From: an uncultured Myxococcales bacterium
Lineage (GTDB): Bacteria > Myxococcota_A > UBA9042
NCBI GenBank assembly: GCA_903919145.1
Contig: CAIXGW010000033.1
Coordinates: forward strand, 33,154-97,153
Length of the DNA stretch: 64,000 bases
Direction of reading: 5' to 3'
Shown here: positions 29,603 through 36,663 of the stretch, in pieces
Layout: each line of letters begins with the position of its first letter
Position numbering within the stretch: position 1 is the stretch's first letter
The notes under the pieces: model-generated
Databases searched by the model: none
What the model saw: only the letters and a program-made list of their open reading frames with translations
What the model was told of the DNA's origin: nothing
Made by a program: the position numbers and the translations under genes

Positions 29603-30344
29603 AGAGGACCATTGGCCCTTCGGCCAGACCGCGGATGAACTGGTAGACGACTGGATCGCTGGTGGTCCTAAACTCTTGAGGGGTGCCATCCAGGCGGATT
29701 TCACCTTGGTAAATCATGGCGATGCGGTCGGCCACCGTAAAGATCGAGCGCAAGTCGTGGCTGACGACGATAGAGGTGACCCCCTGCTCTTCAGACAGTT
29801 CGCGAATCAGCTTGTCGACGTTGGCGGCTGCCATGGGGTCCAGGCCGGTGGTCGGCTCGTCAAAAATCACAAAGTCGGGGTCCAGGGTCAGGGCGCGGGC
29901 AATGGCTACCCGCTTGCGCAGGCCGTCGCCGATGTCCGACGGGAAGCGATCGGCCATGTGGTCCATCTGGACCCGCTGCAGAAAGCCGAGCGCCGCCGAG
30001 CGTGCGGGCGCCCCAGTCAGCCCTTTGTGCTTGCGCAGCGGCAGCTGCACGTTCTCTACAAGAGACATCGAGTCAAAGAGGGTAGAGTGCTGAAAGACCA
30101 TCGCGCAGCGCTTGCGCACCGGGTAGAACGCCTTCTCTGACAAGTGGGTGATGTCGATGCCGTCTAGCAGCACCTGACCACCGTCTGGCTTCATCAGGCC
30201 AACCAAGTGCTTGACCAGCACCGACTTGCCGGCCCCTGACAGGCCAACGATGAACAGAATCTGACCTTTCTCCACCGTCAAGGACACGTCGCGCAAGACG
30301 TGCTTGCTGCCAAATGACTTGAAGATGTTACGGAACTCGATCAT
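29601..30344 (-). CDS. Mce/Mla-type ABC transporter ATPase with unusual signature motif
   Basis: Cytoplasmic ATPase of an Mce lipid-transport system (MlaF/MkL type), 247 residues. Walker A GLSGAGKS (34-41), the Q-loop VFQHSTLFDSMS, Walker B FVIFDEPTTGLDP and the H-loop VVSHD are intact. The ABC signature reads SDIGDGLRKRVAIARAL, where family members usually have LSGGM-x-KR, so the Ser and first Gly are replaced. The MlaE-like permease that should lie beside it is absent. A promoter-like pair lies upstream (30414-30441). The stop codon falls within a fold-back repeat. Confidence 0.88.
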   Translation of the reverse strand: MIEFRNIFKSFGSKHVLRDVSLTVEKGQILFIVGLSGAGKSVLVKHLVGLMKPDGGQVLLDGIDITHLSEKAFYPVRKRCAMVFQHSTLFDSMSLVENVQLPLRKHKGLTGAPARSAALGFLQRVQMDHMADRFPSDIGDGLRKRVAIARALTLDPDFVIFDEPTTGLDPMAAANVDKLIRELSEEQGVTSIVVSHDLRSIFTVADRIAMIYQGEIRLDGTPQEFRTTSDPVVYQFIRGLAEGPMVL

Positions 30345-30413
30345 CAGCTCTCTGGCTTGAGGGCGTGGAGGGCGCAGGGCGGGCTAGCCGTGCTCGGATG
30401 CGGCGATCGTGGC

Positions 30414-30441
30414 ATGATACGGCTGCGGCCGACGTTGGCAA
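30414..30441 (-). promoter_or_regulatory. Sigma70-type promoter for the Mce ATPase operon
   Basis: Minus-strand TTGCCA (30441-30436), 16-bp spacer, TATCAT (30419-30414); both hexamers match at 5 of 6 positions. The predicted start near 30407 gives a leader of about 63 nt before the ATPase ATG. Confidence 0.55.
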
Positions 30442-30615
30442 CCAGGCAGCCAAAAGCCTGGGTTCCTTCGCGGTTCTGGCCAGAGTCGGCAGTGGGACAC
30501 CCGGGGAGTTCGCGCTGCAGGACCCAAGGCCAGCGGGTAGGCGGCGGGTGCGGCGCAGGCCGAGAGATCGGCCTTGGCGGTCGGCTGGGAATTGGCGAAA
30601 AGGCGGAGGAGATTG

Positions 30616-31125
30616 ATGCTGAGATCAACAGAGTTGGCGGGCGGACAGCCCCGGGACGCCCAGGAAGGGGAGGCTGAGGCTGGTTCGGTCCAAGGGGCCA
30701 GCGCGACGCCCAGCCAGATCAACCACCTGGGGATCGCCGTGCGCGATCTGGACGAGGCGCTGCTGGTGTGGCGCGACGGCCTTGGCCTGGCGGTACAGCA
30801 GGTGGTGGACCTGCCCGATCGCGGGCTGCGGGTGGCATTCTTGCCGTGCGGCGAAGCGATGATTGAGCTGCTGGCGCCACTGCACGACCACAGCGAGATC
30901 AGCAAGTTCTTGGCCGATCGGGGGCCTGGACTGCACCACGTGTGCCTGCAGACTGCCGATCTCAGCGGGTCGACCCAGCGCGCCGAAGCTGCGGGCCTGC
31001 GCTTGCTGGGCGAAGGCCCCAAGCTGGGGGCAGAGGGGTACCCGGTGCGCTTCGCCCACCCCAAGACCACTGGCGGCGCCCTGGTTGAACTTCTTGAGGT
31101 TGCACAGAAAAGCGCCTTGCCATAA
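30616..31125 (+). CDS. VOC-family protein, probable methylmalonyl-CoA epimerase
   Basis: Converts (S)- to (R)-methylmalonyl-CoA in propionate metabolism if the family call holds. The first ~33 residues are unconserved; the glyoxalase/VOC fold follows with NHLGIAVRDLDEALLVW, EAMIELLAP, GLHHVCLQT and GGALVELLEV, which hold the His and Glu metal ligands in the expected order. I chose the ATG at 30616 (169 residues) because GGAGGAG precedes it; an upstream ATG at 30574 lacks one. It is divergent from the Mce ATPase and has no mutase genes beside it. Other VOC enzymes cannot be excluded. Confidence 0.82.
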   Translation: MLRSTELAGGQPRDAQEGEAEAGSVQGASATPSQINHLGIAVRDLDEALLVWRDGLGLAVQQVVDLPDRGLRVAFLPCGEAMIELLAPLHDHSEISKFLADRGPGLHHVCLQTADLSGSTQRAEAAGLRLLGEGPKLGAEGYPVRFAHPKTTGGALVELLEVAQKSALP

Positions 31126-31177
31126 ACGGCGACCTGGGCGCTGGATGTTGCGGCGGTCCGTGGTACATTAGCGCCCA

Positions 31178-31385
31178 CCAGGATCCTGTCGGGACAGACC
31201 CCGCTGGCTTGTAGCCATTTTGGTTTTGTCAGTCGGGCAAGAGCGATCTGGAGTGAGTTCAGGGTTTTCAGCCGAACGGACGCCCGCAGAACGAGTGCCC
31301 GGGAAGCTTGGCGGCGGCTATAGGAAGATTCTATAGTTTTCAGTAGTGAGCCGCGGGTTGCGGCAGTTCTGCGACAAACTCCTAG
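31178..31385 (+). repeat. MITE-like dispersed repeat, complete copy
   Basis: 208 bp whose ends are related inverted repeats: CCAGGATCCTGTCGGGA at the left and, reverse-complemented at the right, CTAGGAGTTTGTCGCAG (10 of the first 14 bases match). From 31211 on it aligns along its length with the reverse complement of 63821-64000, sharing blocks such as GCCATTTTG, CAGTCGGGCAAGA and ATAGTTTT. It encodes nothing recognisable. An 8-bp direct repeat GGATCCTG lies near both edges (31181, 31388). It carries a promoter-like pair facing the next gene. Confidence 0.65.
31308..31337 (+). promoter_or_regulatory. Promoter-like sequence inside the dispersed repeat
   Basis: TTGGCG (31308-31313), 18-bp spacer, TATAGT (31332-31337); matches are 4/6 and 5/6. 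It points toward the cyclic-nucleotide-binding gene starting at 31426, with a predicted leader of about 80 nt. The -10 is embedded in CTATAG-GAAGATT-CTATAG. Confidence 0.45.
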
Positions 31386-31425
31386 GCGGATCCTGGGCCC
31401 TATGCCTACAGCAGCTGGAGCGGGC

Positions 31426-32025
31426 ATGACCCCAAAGAGCAGTTCTCATTTGCGCGATCTTCAGGTGTTTGCTGATCTGGGCGACGCCGATCTAGCCGCT
31501 GTCATGCAGCTGACCCGCCAGCGCAGCTTTGTCAGCGGCGAGGTCGTGTTTGAGCAGGGAGATCGCGGCGACACCATGCTGTTCCTGGTTGCTGGGCGGC
31601 TACGGGTAGAGCTGGAAGACGGCAAGGGCAACCGCACCGACGTCGGCGCCGTGGTGGCGGGGCAGGTGGTCGGAGAGATGGCGGCGCTCGATCCGGCCCC
31701 ACGGGCTGCCCATGTGATTGCCGCCAGCGATGCCACCGGCTACGAGCTGAGCGTGGATGCCCTGCGGCAGTTGCGCCGCGAAGCTCCGGCTGCTGCCGCG
31801 GCGATCACCTCGGCGGTCATTGGCGACGTGACGGCGCGCCTGCGAACGATCAACGAGCGCATCGAACAAGAGTTGAATCCCACCGCGACGGCTCGCGGCC
31901 CCGGGGTCAAGGCCGGGGCGGGCAGAGGGCCTTCGGGCGGCTATCGGCCTCACGCCGACGGCGCCCTGGGACCTGGCAGCGCATCTGAGCCGCGAACCTG
32001 GTGGGCCAAGCTCTTTGGCGGATAG
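31426..32025 (+). CDS. Cyclic-nucleotide-binding-domain protein (first of a pair)
   Basis: Small cytoplasmic protein of 199 residues. The CNB fold runs through most of it: LRDLQVFADLGDADLAAVM, FVSGEVVFEQGDRGDTMLFL, VAGRLRVEL and GQVVGEMAALDPAPRAAHV, the phosphate-binding-cassette region with Glu. No DNA-binding helix-turn-helix or kinase follows; the C-terminus is a Gly/Pro-rich tail ending WWAKLFGG. It is not a full CRP. The ATG at 31426 is preceded by GGAGCGGG; an in-frame ATG at 31402 is the alternative. A homologous gene follows 193 bp later. Ligand and partner are unknown. Confidence 0.85.
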   Translation: MTPKSSSHLRDLQVFADLGDADLAAVMQLTRQRSFVSGEVVFEQGDRGDTMLFLVAGRLRVELEDGKGNRTDVGAVVAGQVVGEMAALDPAPRAAHVIAASDATGYELSVDALRQLRREAPAAAAAITSAVIGDVTARLRTINERIEQELNPTATARGPGVKAGAGRGPSGGYRPHADGALGPGSASEPRTWWAKLFGG

Positions 32026-32218
32026 CCGATAGGCCCGCAAGGGGAGAGGGGAGCCAAGGGCCGGCTCTCTCTTACAGAACTGGCGTGCTGCCAACGCGGC
32101 CTTGCCAGCCCGCGGCCCGCGCCCGGCCCAACCGGCGCTGCAGCTGCAAAGGCTTGGCGCAACAGCACAGACCCCTCCTTGGCCCTGGCGCCAAGGCTGA
32201 CCGCCGCGGAGAGCAGAG

Positions 32219-32827
32219 ATGGCGACAATCGACTTACGCAAGTTGGCTTCCCTAAAGGACTACACCAACGCAGAGCTGCGCGTGCTGGCCGCCGTGGCCC
32301 CGGCCCGCGAATTCAAGGTCGGGCAGATGCTTTGCGTAGAAGGCACAAGCGGCCACTCTTGCTTTTTGCTGGCCACCGGGTCGGCGCAGGTCAAGCGCAC
32401 CTTTGAAGAGGGCGAGCGCGTGCTGGCCACCCTGACCGGCGGGCAGATCGTCGGTCAGATGGCGCTGGTGGACCGGTCGCCCCGCTCGGCGTCGGTTGTG
32501 GCCGCCGAGGTCACCCTGGCGCTTGAGCTGACCCGCGACGTCTTTGAGAACCTGCTCAAGGCCCACAGCCCGCTGGCCCTGCGCGTGCAAGAGCAGATCG
32601 CCATCGCCGGCATCCGCCAGCTGCGCATGGCGACCCAGCGCTTCAGCTCGCTGCTGCTGGGTCAGACGGCCAAAGCCGCCGCGCCGCCGCCGCCGCGCAG
32701 TGTGCTGCAGACCATGCAGGCCGCTTTGGAAGAGTGGGACATGAGCATGGAGGATCTGGATCAGGTTCACGTCTCTGTGCCGCGCGGGCAGGTGGGAGCC
32801 CAGGAGAGCCGGTCGCGCCGCGCCTAG
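32219..32827 (+). CDS. Cyclic-nucleotide-binding-domain protein (second of a pair)
   Basis: Homologue of the preceding gene, 202 residues. CNB blocks: FKVGQMLCVEGTSGHSCFLL, VKRTFEEGERVLATLTGGQI and VGQMALVDRSPRSASVV, where the usual GE of the binding cassette is GQ, so nucleotide binding may be altered. A helical C-terminal tail (VLQTMQAALEEWDMSMEDL) has no DNA-binding motif. GGAGAGCAGAG precedes the ATG. A 7-bp stem (CCTTGGC/GCCAAGG, 32178-32197) lies 21 bp upstream and may affect its translation. Confidence 0.85.
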   Translation: MATIDLRKLASLKDYTNAELRVLAAVAPAREFKVGQMLCVEGTSGHSCFLLATGSAQVKRTFEEGERVLATLTGGQIVGQMALVDRSPRSASVVAAEVTLALELTRDVFENLLKAHSPLALRVQEQIAIAGIRQLRMATQRFSSLLLGQTAKAAAPPPPRSVLQTMQAALEEWDMSMEDLDQVHVSVPRGQVGAQESRSRRA

Positions 32828-32960
32828 AAGGGGGCGGCAAGCGGCGCACAAGGCCGGGATCTGCACACCGCCGAGTCGCTGCCGGCCCAAAAACCAAGTG
32901 GCCGAGCCGCCGCGCTTGCTTTATGCTGCCGGGCCGCCGCTGCCTGGCGCTTAGTGGATC

Positions 32961-34130
32961 ATGCCCAACGCACCCGAGCTACACCCTACCCTTCGCCCCG
33001 AGATCGCTCCGCCGCCCGGCGTGCAGGACTATGTGCGGCCGTTTTCTGTGGGCCCGGTGCGGGTGGAGCGCCCGTGGGTGCTGGCCCCCATGTCTGGCGT
33101 GACCGACTCGGCGTTTCGGCGCACGGTGCAGTCGGCCTCGACCGGCGGCGTGGGCCTGTTGGTGACCGAGTTCATCAGCGTAGAAGGCCTGACCCGCAAG
33201 AACATGAAGTCGCATATGCGCATGGCTTTTGATCCGGCGACCGAGCAGCCGCTGTCGGTGCAGATCTTCGGCGCGGACATCCAGCGCATGGTCGATGCTG
33301 CGCAAATGGTCGAGGCGTGTGGCGCCCAGGTCGTGGACATCAACTGCGGTTGCCCAGCGCCCAAGGTCGTGCGCCGCGGCGGTGGCGCTGAGTTGATGAG
33401 GCAGTGCGACCGCTTGGGTTCCATGGTCGAGAAGATCGCCGCCGCCGTCCAGGTGCCGGTGACCGTCAAGATCCGCTCTGGCTGGTCAGAAGACAGCATC
33501 AACGCCGTGGCGGTCGCCCAGCGCTGCGAAGAGGCCGGCGCCCAGATGATAGCGGTCCACGGCCGCACCCGAACCCAGCTGTATACCGGCCGCGCCGACT
33601 GGCTGTTGGTCGACGAAGTTGCGCGCTCGGTCAAGGTGCCGGTCGTCGGCTCGGGCGATATCTGCACCCCAGAAGAAGCCCTGTGGCAGCTGCGCAATAC
33701 CGCGGTGGCCGGCATCATGATTGGCCGGGCCGCAATCATGAATCCTTGGATCTTTGGCCAGATCGAGGACCTGGTGGCCGGCAGACCGGTCCGCGAGGTC
33801 AGCAACGCCGAGCGGGTGCGGGTGCTGCGCTTCTACCGCGACCTGGAGGCCCAGCACGTGCCTGAGCATGCCATTCCCGGCCGGCTCAAGCAGTTCCTTG
33901 CGCGCATGACCAAGGGCTTCGCCCACGGCGGCCTGCTGCGCGAAAAAGCCATGCGCGCGCATGACACCGAAGAGATGTTTGGCTGGATCGACTCTTTCTT
34001 TGCCGCCGCGGACGCCGACTGCCTGGAAGAGTGGGCTTTGCAAGTGCGGTCTGGCCCTGAAGAGCACGGCACTACTGCCGCCCGCAGCGACAGCGCCGCG
34101 GCGGGCGCCAGCATCGCCGCGGCTTACTAG
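32961..34130 (+). CDS. dusB: tRNA-dihydrouridine synthase
   Basis: FMN-dependent reductase that converts uridine to dihydrouridine in tRNA D-loops. The TIM-barrel carries APMSGVTDSAFRR, QIFGADIQRMVDAA, VDINCGCPAPKVVRRGGGAE with the catalytic Cys, VKIRSGW, IAVHGRTRTQLYTGRADW and GIMIGRAAIMNPWIF. At 389 residues it is longer than DusB because of extensions of about 30 residues at the N-terminus and 25 at the C-terminus. Its TAG overlaps the stop codon of the convergent FmdB gene (CTAG, 34127-34130). DusB is the likeliest subfamily. Confidence 0.93.
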   Translation: MPNAPELHPTLRPEIAPPPGVQDYVRPFSVGPVRVERPWVLAPMSGVTDSAFRRTVQSASTGGVGLLVTEFISVEGLTRKNMKSHMRMAFDPATEQPLSVQIFGADIQRMVDAAQMVEACGAQVVDINCGCPAPKVVRRGGGAELMRQCDRLGSMVEKIAAAVQVPVTVKIRSGWSEDSINAVAVAQRCEEAGAQMIAVHGRTRTQLYTGRADWLLVDEVARSVKVPVVGSGDICTPEEALWQLRNTAVAGIMIGRAAIMNPWIFGQIEDLVAGRPVREVSNAERVRVLRFYRDLEAQHVPEHAIPGRLKQFLARMTKGFAHGGLLREKAMRAHDTEEMFGWIDSFFAAADADCLEEWALQVRSGPEEHGTTAARSDSAAAGASIAAAY

Positions 34131-34396
34131 TCAGCGGCCAGGGCCGGGCAGGCGCCTGTCGCGCAGCTGCCAGTTCCGCAGGCCGGCGCGGCGGCCTCGA
34201 CCGCAGGGCTGGTCTTGCCGCCGTAGTCACTGGCATACCAGCCCGCTCCCTTGAGATGGAAAGTGCCGCCCGTGATCAAGCGCTCGCACTCCTCATGGCC
34301 GCAAGCTGGGCACTTGGCCCCTGCCGGTTCAGTAATGCGCTGGGTCTTCTCAAAGGTCGTGCGGCAGGATCGGCAGCGGTAATCGTAAGCGGGCAT
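34127..34396 (-). CDS. FmdB-family zinc-ribbon protein
   Basis: Small putative regulator of 89 residues from the ATG at 34396, preceded by GGAGTTGTGG. MPAYDYRCRSCRTTFEKTQR and AKCPACGHEECERLI give a two-CxxC zinc ribbon, and GTFHLKGAGWYASDYG is the FmdB/CxxC_CXXC_SSSS signature. A Cys-containing Ala-rich tail (CGTGSCATGAC) follows. A longer frame from 34783 is unrelated sequence. Upstream lie two palindromes (34447-34488). The function of the family is not firmly known. Confidence 0.9.
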   Translation of the reverse strand: MPAYDYRCRSCRTTFEKTQRITEPAGAKCPACGHEECERLITGGTFHLKGAGWYASDYGGKTSPAVEAAAPACGTGSCATGACPALAAD

Positions 34397-34446
34397 CCAC
34401 AACTCCATGGTTGGCGCGCAGCTAGCCTTGGGGCGCGCACACAAGC

Positions 34447-34488
34447 ACTTTGGCCAAAGTCGCCACAGACTCAGACCGGTTGTCTGAG
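34447..34488. promoter_or_regulatory. Pair of perfect palindromes, possible operator
   Basis: ACTTTGGCCAAAGT (34447-34460) is its own reverse complement over 14 bp, and CTCAGAC-CGGTT-GTCTGAG (34470-34488) has perfect 7-bp arms. They lie 51-92 bp upstream of the FmdB start in a divergent promoter region, a position suited to a regulator-binding site. Confidence 0.45.
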
Positions 34489-34648
34489 GCCCAGGCTCCG
34501 TCAACGGTAATCGCCGCGGCCGGGCTGTCAAGGGCAAAGCCGCCGCCACCCAGCGCTGCCGCAACAACAACAACCCTGGCAGAATCGGCGCCCAGCCCAG
34601 TCGGTGGCCGGCGCCTTGGCCCTGTTGCCCGGGCATCCGCCAAGTTCT

Positions 34649-34677
34649 TTGAACACCGCGGGATCTCGTGCTACCTT
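34649..34677 (+). promoter_or_regulatory. Weak sigma70-like promoter for the kinase gene
   Basis: TTGAAC (34649-34654), 17-bp spacer, TACCTT (34672-34677); matches are 4/6 and 3/6. The predicted leader to the kinase ATG is about 95 nt. The -10 is poor, so this is tentative. Confidence 0.3.
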
Positions 34678-34781
34678 GTAGGGTCTGAGACGGCGGCGCT
34701 TTGCAGGCGATGGCCGTTGCCCGCCGGCTTCGCGCGCTGTACCTGGTGCATTTCCTTATCGCTGGCAAGGTGTGACCCCCC

Positions 34782-36623
34782 ATGCGCGTCTGCCCCCGCT
34801 GTGCCGAAGAGACTGAACACGAGTTGTGCCCGCACGACGGCGCGCAGACGTTTCCGGTCCAGGTCGCCCAGCAAACCTACCCAGCCGGAACGATTATCGG
34901 CGGCCGCTACCAGGTGCAGCAGGTGATTGGCATTGGCGGGTTTGGCGCCGTCTACCGCTGCACCCAGCTCAACATGAACCAGACCGTGGCGGTCAAGGTG
35001 TTGCGCAACGAGCACCTGACCTCTCTGGAACACGTCAAGCGTTTTACCCGCGAGGCCCAGTCGGTCAGCCGCCTCAAGCACCCCAATACGATCCACATCT
35101 TTGACTTCGGCAGCCACACCGATGGCGCGTTGTACGTGGCGATGGAGTTCCTGGAGGGCGAGACCCTGGCGCAGCGGTTGGACGACCACGGGCAGATCTA
35201 CTGGGAAACCATGGTGCAGATCGCTATCCAGGTATGCCACTCGCTGACCGAAGCGCACGCCACGGGCTTGGTGCACCGCGACCTGAAGCCAGAAAACATC
35301 ATGCTGATCCCGGTGGCCGGCGATCCCAACTTCGTCAAGGTGCTGGACTTCGGCATTGCCAAGATGCAGAAGGACCCGACCAAGCCCGGCGAAGCCAGCC
35401 TGACCGAAGCCGGCATGATCATGGGCACACCGACCTACATGGCGCCAGAGCAGGCCAAGGGCGAAGAGGTCGATGCCCGCGCCGACGTCTATGCTCTGGG
35501 CGTGCTGATGTACGAGGGGCTGACCGGGCATCCGCCGTTTCAAGACGCGACGGCCATGAAGGTGCTGGTCGCCCACATCAAAGACCCGGTCAAGCCGTTT
35601 CCGCGCCGCGGCGACCCGGGCGAGCCCCCCGTGGAGCTAGAGCAGGTGGTGCTGCAGTGCTTGGAGAAGGAGCCGTTTCGCCGGCCAACCTCGACGGTGC
35701 AACTGGTCGACCGGCTTATGCTTTCGACTCGCAGGGCCAGGGAAGCCAACCAGGCCCTGGCCAATGCCGGAGAGATGCTGACGACCCAGGTAGAAGCGGT
35801 GGCCAGCACCGTGTCGATGAGCGGGGTCAGCTCGCCGTCATCGCCTAGCCATCCGGCCGTGGCGCCGCTGCCCGGGCCTGCCCACCTGGGCCCCTCTAGG
35901 CAATCCGACGATTTTTCAAAGCCTTCTGTTGCCAATTCCCCTCGACCTGAGGCAGAAGACCGCAGAGCCGCCGGCCCCAAGGTGCCCCTGCTGGTGGCAG
36001 GCGGGGCACTGGTGGCCGTGGCCGCTGGGGTGGCCGTGGCGCTGGCGGTGCTTGGGCCAAGTTCGCCGGCGCCGGCCGTTGCGGTCAAGCCAGTGGAAGC
36101 TGCTGCGGCCCCCGCCATGGCCTCGCCCGCTGCCGCCCAAGAGCCAGCAGCCCCGCCGGCGCAGCCGCCGCAGCCGACCCAAGCCCAGGCACCCGCACCG
36201 GCCCCTCTCAAAGAGGCGCCCGGCACTGCCGAAGTGGTACCGGCTGCCGCGGATGGCAGAGCCGATGCCAAGGCCAGCGGCGGCCCAGGGGTGGGCAAAT
36301 TGGAGGCGGGCAGAGTAGAGGCGGGCAAAGTAGAAGCCGGCAAAGTAGAAGCCGGCAAAGCAGAAGCCGCCAAAGTGGAAGCTGGCAAAGCAGAAGCCGC
36401 CAAAGTGGAAGCTGGCAAGCTGAACGCTGGCAAGTCGGAGACCGCCAAGGCCGACCCAACCAAGCCAGGCCCGGCCAAGGTAGACGCGACCGCCGCCCCG
36501 GGAGCGCCCGCTGCCAAGCCGGCTGGTGGGCCTGATGCCGCCGCGGCGACCGAGCCCAAGCCCGAGCCTAAACCAGAAGAGAAGAAGAAGCCGGGCAAAG
36601 ACGATTTCCGACTGGATGACTAG
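34782..36623 (+). CDS. Transmembrane Ser/Thr protein kinase with N-terminal zinc ribbon
   Basis: Hanks-type kinase of 613 residues. A short zinc ribbon (Cys4, Cys7, Cys16, with His18) precedes the catalytic domain: Gly loop IGIGGFGAVY, Lys72 in VAVKVL, HRDLKPEN, DFG and MAPEQ, with no key residue missing. The kinase domain ends near residue 315; a linker leads to a membrane helix (VPLLVAGGALVAVAAGVAVA, around 405-425) and a Pro/Ala/Lys-rich C-terminal region that includes ten five-residue repeats (505-554). No PASTA or other sensor domain follows. It is 40 bp ahead of a TPR-PEGA gene, probably co-transcribed. This kinase class is frequent in myxobacteria. Confidence 0.93.
   Translation: MRVCPRCAEETEHELCPHDGAQTFPVQVAQQTYPAGTIIGGRYQVQQVIGIGGFGAVYRCTQLNMNQTVAVKVLRNEHLTSLEHVKRFTREAQSVSRLKHPNTIHIFDFGSHTDGALYVAMEFLEGETLAQRLDDHGQIYWETMVQIAIQVCHSLTEAHATGLVHRDLKPENIMLIPVAGDPNFVKVLDFGIAKMQKDPTKPGEASLTEAGMIMGTPTYMAPEQAKGEEVDARADVYALGVLMYEGLTGHPPFQDATAMKVLVAHIKDPVKPFPRRGDPGEPPVELEQVVLQCLEKEPFRRPTSTVQLVDRLMLSTRRAREANQALANAGEMLTTQVEAVASTVSMSGVSSPSSPSHPAVAPLPGPAHLGPSRQSDDFSKPSVANSPRPEAEDRRAAGPKVPLLVAGGALVAVAAGVAVALAVLGPSSPAPAVAVKPVEAAAAPAMASPAAAQEPAAPPAQPPQPTQAQAPAPAPLKEAPGTAEVVPAAADGRADAKASGGPGVGKLEAGRVEAGKVEAGKVEAGKAEAAKVEAGKAEAAKVEAGKLNAGKSETAKADPTKPGPAKVDATAAPGAPAAKPAGGPDAAAATEPKPEPKPEEKKKPGKDDFRLDD
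36294..36443 (+). repeat. Ten tandem 15-bp repeats within the kinase gene
   Basis: Ten in-frame units of 15 bp, consensus GGCAAAGTAGAAGCC, encode (G/A)-K-x-E-A. Units 3 and 4 are identical and units 5-6 and 7-8 form two identical 30-bp pairs, which points to recent slippage or unequal exchange. The peptide is alternately charged and probably helical or extended on the far side of the membrane. Confidence 0.9.
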
Positions 36624-36663
36624 CGGGTAGGCGCAGAACCAGCAACGACAATTGGGAGAGGCA

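Larger units (their letters stand above)
34397..34781. other. Divergent intergenic region between the FmdB gene and the Ser/Thr kinase
   Basis: 385 bp with no recognisable gene. It contains a perfect 14-bp palindrome and a perfect hairpin (34447-34488) near the FmdB side and a promoter-like pair (34649-34677) facing the kinase. Confidence 0.6.

Noticed and set aside
31181..31395. GGATCCTG direct repeats as target-site duplication of the dispersed repeat
   Set aside because: The left copy lies inside the presumed terminal repeat, so the two copies do not bracket the element cleanly; GGATCC is itself palindromic and may recur by chance.
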